NCBI RefSeq assembly: GCF_026230105.1
Contig: NC_079476.1
Span: 10,678,709-10,742,708 of the forward strand
Source of the DNA: Diorhabda sublineata
Lineage: Eukaryota; Arthropoda; Insecta; Coleoptera; Chrysomelidae
DNA length: 64,000 nucleotides
Reading direction: 5' to 3'
The notes beneath the pieces are model-generated. The model ran no database searches, was not told the origin of the DNA, and saw only the letters and a list, made by a program, of their open reading frames with translations. This document shows positions 59,701 to 64,000 of the stretch, in pieces. A program made the translations under genes and the position numbers. The first letter of the stretch is position 1; each line of letters starts with the position of its first letter.

Positions 59701-62700
59701 GCATCACTGGTATTTTAGGATATTTTTAATACTTAATTTTAGTTTTTTGGGACAATCTGTATATGTATCAACTTAATAGATATTTCTGGTTTCTTATCAT
59801 GGGCAAAAAAATATCACAATTCCTTACAATTTTTTTGAAAGCAAAAATGCTCGAGTAAATCATTTCTGTCTTGTGGAATGCATTGAGATCGAGAACTTTC
59901 TAAGCAAATTGTGTTATTATATAGTGAAAATTTATTTTGTTAATAATGGATGTACCACAACGTTTAACAAGACATGTGACGAATGAAGAAGCTGCTAGAA
60001 TCATCGCGCTCATACAAGATGGCCGCAGTCAAAGATACCTCGCCGGGGTACCAAGAAACATGCTACCTCGCTACCAAGAAACATGCAGCTAACCAGAAGA
60101 CCCGGACAATGCCACGGAAGGGTAACTTCGGTAGTAGATGATCGTTATTTGAGGTTAACGGCGTTAAGAATTAGCCATACCACCGCTCGAAGGCTGCAAA
60201 CAGATCTGTTGGCTGCTCGTAATGTCCGAATAAGCCTAGAAACAGTTCGAAATAGGCTAAGCAGGTATATGAGCCAGAGTGCCAGCTAGAGATCCACGAG
60301 AAGATCGAGTAGCAAGGTTGGAATTTGCTCGAGAACACGCAAATTGGAATATTCAAATTGGTCCAATATTTTATTCACGGATAGGCGTGTACCAGTATAT
60401 AGGCGACGTGGTGACCGGTACAATCAGGTTAATTTTTGTCAAACTGAAAGCTTTGGTGGTGGCTCTATCATGGTTTGGGAAGGAATTTCCTTCGAGGGTC
60501 GCACGGAGTTAGTACCAGTGAATGATAGAAGACTAAATGCTGACAGGTACATAACCAATATCCTAGAACCCCATGTAGAGCCATATATGCCTCATATTGG
60601 TGATATTGGTGAACTCTGTGCTAATGCACGATAATGTTCGTCCACAAGCTGCTAGAGTGGTTCGGCAGTAGTTAGAAGAGATCGAGATATCCACCCTGAA
60701 TTGAGCTGTATGTAGCCCGGACCTTAACCCAATAGAGCATGTCTGGGACCATCTAGGAGGGCAACTTCATCAACATCCGGCACCAATAAGAACACTAGAT
60801 GATCTTCAAAATGTTTTTTTTTTTAATTTCTGGGAAAACATGCCGTGAGGATACGTCTAGAACCTGTTTAGAAGCCTGCCAAGATGAATGGAAGCTGTAA
60901 TTAGAGCGAGGGGCGGCAACACACGCTATTAGAAATTCATTGGCTGGTTTTAGTTTAAGCACCGTTCAATTTTTTGTATAGATTTTTTGTACAATTTTTT
61001 TGATATTTTCTATGTTTTGGCAAATCAAACTTTTTGTCCTCTGAAGTAAACTAATATATAAAATAAATGTTGCAAAAGGCGTATCTATTTGTGTTTTAAT
61101 TCGTAACAATAATAAAATTCGAAGAACAGGCAACACATTTAGAATATTTGAAAAATAATGAGTGATGCGATAATTTTTGTGGGGTGTTTATTTATTGACA
61201 AAGTATCGATACTTAAAAAACATGTAGAGAACAATCCTCTCCGTAAATTTCAATAATAATGTGAAAACTGTAATAGAAGGTTATGTTCATTTGAAATGAT
61301 GATTTAGATTAAATCATTATAAATTTTTGTTATTCGTGGTCTGTCGTCGATGACACATATTGGATAATAGCAATAAAACTTGATCTATGTGTAGATATTA
61401 TTTTATCGATTATCGAAGTTGTTTACATTATATAACGACAATTTGTAAAATTAAGTTGAGAAGAATTTTATCCTAGCTACTCGTATGTAATTATTATGAT
61501 GATCTAAATGACAAATGTTGATACTGACGTTGACAGATCAATACAATTTGTTTAATTACGCATTTACTAGCCCATTTAGTTTTGTAAGTTGTATCCTTTG
61601 AACGCCAAATTCCGAAATTTTCTGTTTAGTTTTCTTTTCACTGGCTGCATCTGCACCTCGCATCGAATTTTTTATCTCGGTTTACCGATTCTTATTAATT
61701 TCTGTATCTAAAAGTCTTTGTTGAGCTTTCTTGTTTTTACAGTTTTTATAATAATTGTCACTTTTTTTGATTATGTTCTGTTTTTGTAAGACAGTCAGTA
61801 AATAAGTGTCGAAATAATACATCTTGACTAGCTGTTATTCTTAAACTACTAGTTAAAACCAAATGATTTATACGTTGTTAATTAAACAACTGTTTGGTTA
61901 CTGGAAATTCAGGCTTATAGTTTTATGTACAAAAATGTTATAGGGGAATGAATAGGGCCTGTGCTGCTCCAACAAAAGAATGTCGAAAGAACAATTATTT
62001 ATATATTTGCTTCTAAATCATATTTATTTTAGGTCTCTATGTTTTAAAATTTATGTTTTTTTATAATTTATGAAATACAGATAAAAATTTGATGTTTCGA
62101 CTATTTTCAGTCTTTATCAAGTATATATAGGCTGGTTTACTTTTAGTCTCTTAAGACCATAGTATGGTTATCGAAACGCGCGTCAGACAATATAATTGTG
62201 AGCAGTGGTGTAATGGTAGCGTAAATAGTATCCTCAGTACGTATAGCAAAAGTTGCAGTGAGCCACCATTTTCGTATCTTATACTTTGTCATTCAATTTT
62301 TTTCTCTCATAAAATTAAAATGTACGCCCAATCTTCCAATTACAATTTACCATACTCGAAAAATAAAAAGTTTGAACGGTTAATGTTCATTCCATATTCA
62401 AGTTGTTAACAACGAGTACCTTATCGGATACGGGAACTTGTTAATAAAAAATACCGTTCTACACACGACATCTTGCGATTTGTTATAACATACCGTTCTC
62501 GCTACCACCTACCAATCAGCATTTTTACTAAAACACTAAATAAAATTCATTGATAGTTTCAAACTATTGTTACCAACATCGTTTTAATATTTAAAGGTTG
62601 TTAGTGATAGAAACAGTGATATCCGTAGAAGAATAGACATCCAAAGAATGTTTGAATCAACTTTCATTTTGATGTGAATAGAAAGAGTATGCTGCAGAAA

Positions 62701-64000
62701 CAGATGAAATATTAAAATGCTTAGAAATTGTTATCGTAGAGCAAGATAATACCATAAACAATTATCACAACCATTCCTGGAAGAATTAAAAGTTCCTTAT
62801 ATGATAGATCGCTTAATTTTTTACGCATGTTGGGGCACATTTGTTGAGCTTGTCCTGGTATCTCATTATAAAGACATGAATTTAGGTTTGCTCTTTATGG
62901 TTTTGAATTATTTGGAACACACGCGATTTTTCCGGTTATGATTATGGATAATAATTACCATCAAATAGAAATAGAAAAAATAACATACTAAATTGGATGC
63001 ACGACAGAAATATCCAGTTGTGAACTTTATTTTTGAAGAAAAATTTGCTATAATAATCCGGGTACAGTCAAAAAAGTATTTGATAAGTATTTTCTTTAGA
63101 AAGTGCGAAGAAGTTAGTTGAAATAAACCTTCATTATAACAGTTTTAGAATTTGTTCCTTGGATTTTAAGATTACTTCCAGTACAAGTTTTTGTCGAATA
63201 TTGCATATTAAGTGTAAATATTTGGATCATTATTTCAATATGAAAATCTTACCATCTCAATAAATGCCATCGATGAGAATAAAAATACTTTCACATTTCT
63301 TCTCTGAAAATTTATATACACAGCATCCAGGTAATATAAAGTTATAACACAGCTTTCAAGCATTCCTAGAATTATTTGGATCCCAAAAACATCATTTATA
63401 TCTTGAACGATATCCCATAATTTCCTATGAATTTTGATTACGGAGGCCAAATTTATATTCAGTCTCAATTCAAATTTAGCTCTGGCAATTTTATTTAACT
63501 CCTCATATTCTAAATAAACGTGATAAATGTGGTAAAAAACAACAATGAATATGTTATGTTGGCGGAATGTAGATGCGTATTTTATGAAGTATTTGTTCTG
63601 GGTATACCACCCTATTCTTTCTATATAGAACCAATTTATAGCAACACTTACTACAGTGCACAAAGTTACGTCACCAAAATAAATCCAGAGAAAATACTTG
63701 ATAAACCATTTGTTCTCATTTTGAGCTGATAATATTCCAACATTTTGTATCTTTTCAAGTAAATTCTTCCATTTTGTATTATTCCAATGAACAGTAATTA
63801 TAAATGTCGTCAAATTGGAAAATATATTTAATATTCCTTTTATAACGTTAGCAGCTAACGTGGACAAGTAATCTACGTTTAAAATCAGCTCTTCTTTGCG
63901 AAGTAACCTGTTAATACTGTAAATTTGGATGACTAATGTGGTTACAAAAAATAACGTGGAATATACTGTGTAAAGTAGTTTTCTTTTAAGTGTGATTTGC
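56719..64000 (-). CDS. Insect gustatory receptor, partial gene (two exons, gene runs off the right edge)
   Basis: A seven-transmembrane chemoreceptor of the insect gustatory/odorant superfamily (7tm_7), a ligand-gated cation channel subunit in sensory neuron membranes. Exon A (63253-63999 and beyond) is open for 249 codons to the window edge. It shows about five hydrophobic segments (for example YSTLFFVTTLVIQIY, WIYFGDVTLCTVVSVAI, FIVVFYHIYHVYL, IILGMLESCVITLYYL). It ends ...FIEM at a GTAAGA donor (63252-63247). Exon B (56988-56719) follows a CTTTTTACAG acceptor, continues in phase 0 with LWPLLVIFAS, and ends with the family signature TYFFIIIQF, then NKNI and TAG. The splice joins sixth-segment halves sensibly. 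Upstream exons, if any, lie outside the window. An ATTAAA-type polyadenylation signal is possible at 56711-56706. No break was seen in either exon. The ligand cannot be inferred. Confidence 0.8.
57230..57360 (-). pseudogene. Possible short gag-like fragment in the receptor intron
   Basis: A minus-strand frame reads RSIARFDPDYFLFPN, resembling the DRFDPETYLF stretch in the SAP-domain gag at 18.7 kb. It lies about 300 bp beyond the LTR at 57651-58122 on the same strand. The similarity covers few residues and may be accidental. Confidence 0.25.
57651..58122 (-). repeat. LTR of Ty3/gypsy element within receptor intron
   Basis: Minus-strand sequence starts TGTTACGAACAAG and ends AAAACGTTACA. Internal blocks align with the LTR at 18904-19237, including TTCTAAATAATTTCTTGGAA, ACGCAGTGAGTTTAGTTTTA and ATAAATACGAAAAA. 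It lies just downstream of the integrase fragment on the same strand, so it is best read as the 3' LTR of that element. Length 472 bp. Confidence 0.55.
58128..58490 (-). pseudogene. Ty3/gypsy integrase fragment within receptor intron
   Basis: Minus-strand reading gives HREVNLGVKKTLQRVCERFYW, then VKDWCKKCTTF, the N-terminal zinc-binding region with CxxC. The catalytic core start follows, FERIALDIAEPFPTTDSGGK and YILVEMNYFT, with the first catalytic aspartate in LDI. The frame 58452-58186 is 88 codons. After it come scrambled pieces (KSTEIKKETSRA) and then the LTR at 58122, so the second half of the integrase has been lost. The first zinc-ligand histidine pair is incomplete. Its position places it in the last intron of the receptor gene. 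Confidence 0.8.
58500..59680. other. Receptor intron sequence, nothing recognised
   Basis: AT-rich intron sequence upstream of the integrase fragment. Minus-strand pieces near 58620 (KSQEKPIEAGSELYQKLL) could be decayed gypsy pol but are not supportable. Confidence 0.4.
59681..61188 (+). mobile_element. Tc1-like transposon with both terminal inverted repeats
   Basis: The 28-bp terminal repeats are TACAGACCACAAAAATTATC plus GCATCACT (59681-59708) and its inverse at 61161-61188, with three mismatches. TA dinucleotides directly flank both ends (59679-59680 and 61189-61190), the target duplication of Tc1/mariner elements. Total length is 1,508 bp, typical of Tc1. It carries a broken transposase in plus orientation, opposite to the receptor gene whose intron it occupies. 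Confidence 0.9.
59946..60900 (+). pseudogene. Tc1-like transposase (DDE), broken
   Basis: ATG at 59946 opens a frame reading MDVPQRLTRHVTNEEAARII, the start of the paired helix-turn-helix DNA-binding region. It breaks at a short duplication (TACCAAGAAACATGC twice near 60050-60083). Further fragments in other frames include LRLTALRISHTTARRLQ (60150) and FTDRRVPVYRRRGDRYNQ, containing the first catalytic aspartate (60370). Next come GGGSIMVWEGISF, MHDNVRPQAA with the second aspartate (about 60624), and PDLNPIEHVWD with the final glutamate (about 60723). Catalytic residues are still visible but spread across frames, with several stops. The element could be moved only by a related transposase supplied elsewhere. 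Confidence 0.85.
61189..62020. other. Receptor intron sequence, nothing recognised
   Basis: AT-rich intron sequence between the Tc1 element and foldback repeat E. Confidence 0.45.
62021..62120 (+). repeat. Foldback repeat, copy E
   Basis: Retains TTTATTTTAGGTCTCTATGT, TTGATGTTTCGACTATTTTC and AGTCTTTATCAAG. It lacks an inverted arm, and directly precedes the hammerhead-like sequence at 62146-62188. Confidence 0.65.
62146..62188 (+). other. Hammerhead-ribozyme-like remnant
   Basis: GTCT (62146) can pair with AGAC (62188) as stem I. ACCAT/ATGGT (62156-62168) forms a stem II hairpin. CGAAAC followed by GCGCGTC (62172-62184) matches the GAAA box, a minimal self-complementary stem III and the GTC cleavage triplet. 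The CTGATGA box should lie between stems I and II; the sequence there is only CTTAAG. The ribozyme is therefore almost certainly inactive. Hammerheads with very short stem III are known from Penelope-like retroelements, so this may be a relic of one. Confidence 0.4.
62200..63230. other. Receptor intron sequence, little recognised
   Basis: A plus-strand TGGTGTAATGGTAGC at about 62206 resembles a tRNA box A, but no box B or cloverleaf follows. The rest of the intron up to the donor site of the receptor exon has no recognisable feature. Confidence 0.4.

Noticed and set aside
62196..62270. Candidate tRNA gene
   Set aside because: Only a box-A-like motif. No T-arm sequence, anticodon stem or acceptor pairing was found.
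1..64000. CRISPR arrays, bacterial operons or phage genes
   Set aside because: No spaced identical repeats or ribosome-binding-site-led gene clusters. Introns and eukaryotic transposons show that this is a eukaryotic genome.

Overview
The window is AT-rich eukaryotic DNA, almost certainly from an insect genome. It holds one recognisable cellular gene, an insect gustatory receptor with an intron, set among old, broken transposable elements of many classes: I-clade and other LINEs, BEL/Pao and Ty3/gypsy LTR elements, hAT, mariner, Tc1, a Tc3-like element, a Helitron, and several multi-copy transposon-linked genes known mainly from insect genomes. A beetle is plausible, but the sequence does not settle the order. 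I see no operons, CRISPR arrays, rRNA genes or complete tRNA genes.

Layout, left to right. 1-2.6 kb: mostly unassigned, with two unidentified minus-strand open stretches. 2.7-5.2 kb: a heat-shock-style core promoter directly upstream of a decayed hAT transposase, whose middle is replaced by a hairpin-rich element. 6.8-9.2 kb: a BEL/Pao remnant between two related repeats. 10.0-14.5 kb: a nearly full-span I-clade LINE with RNase H, disabled by frameshifts and an endonuclease deletion. 14.5-15.2 kb: a mariner fragment. 15.7-17.15 kb: an inverted-repeat-bounded element with a decayed gene. 18.4-19.24 kb: the 5' LTR and SAP-domain gag of a gypsy element, minus strand. 21.9-25.0 kb: a second decayed I-clade LINE, minus strand. 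29.5-30.05 kb: a Tc3-like remnant. 30.9-32.4 kb: an LTR-element integrase tail and env-like remnant with a hairpin element inside it. 33.0-33.6 kb: a third LINE fragment. 38.1-39.6 kb: a minus-strand pseudogene of an insect multi-copy family. 42.05-43.86 kb: a Helitron remnant. 44.8-46.3 kb: a long-TIR element carrying a decayed gene. 48.4-49.3 kb: another transposon-linked pseudogene. 51.29-56.09 kb: two apparently identical 2,396-bp units in tandem.

56.7-64.0 kb: the gustatory receptor on the minus strand. Its last exon (56719-56988) carries the TYhhhhhQF signature. The preceding long exon (63253 to the window edge) encodes several membrane segments. The 6.3-kb intron between them contains a gypsy integrase with an LTR, a Tc1 element with both ends, and a repeat with a hammerhead-ribozyme-like remnant.

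A short foldback repeat (conserved AGGTCTCTTCTG and ACGTTTCGA boxes) recurs at five places. All transposon ORFs read here are broken, so nothing looks currently autonomous. The receptor gene is the only locus I would call a live candidate gene.
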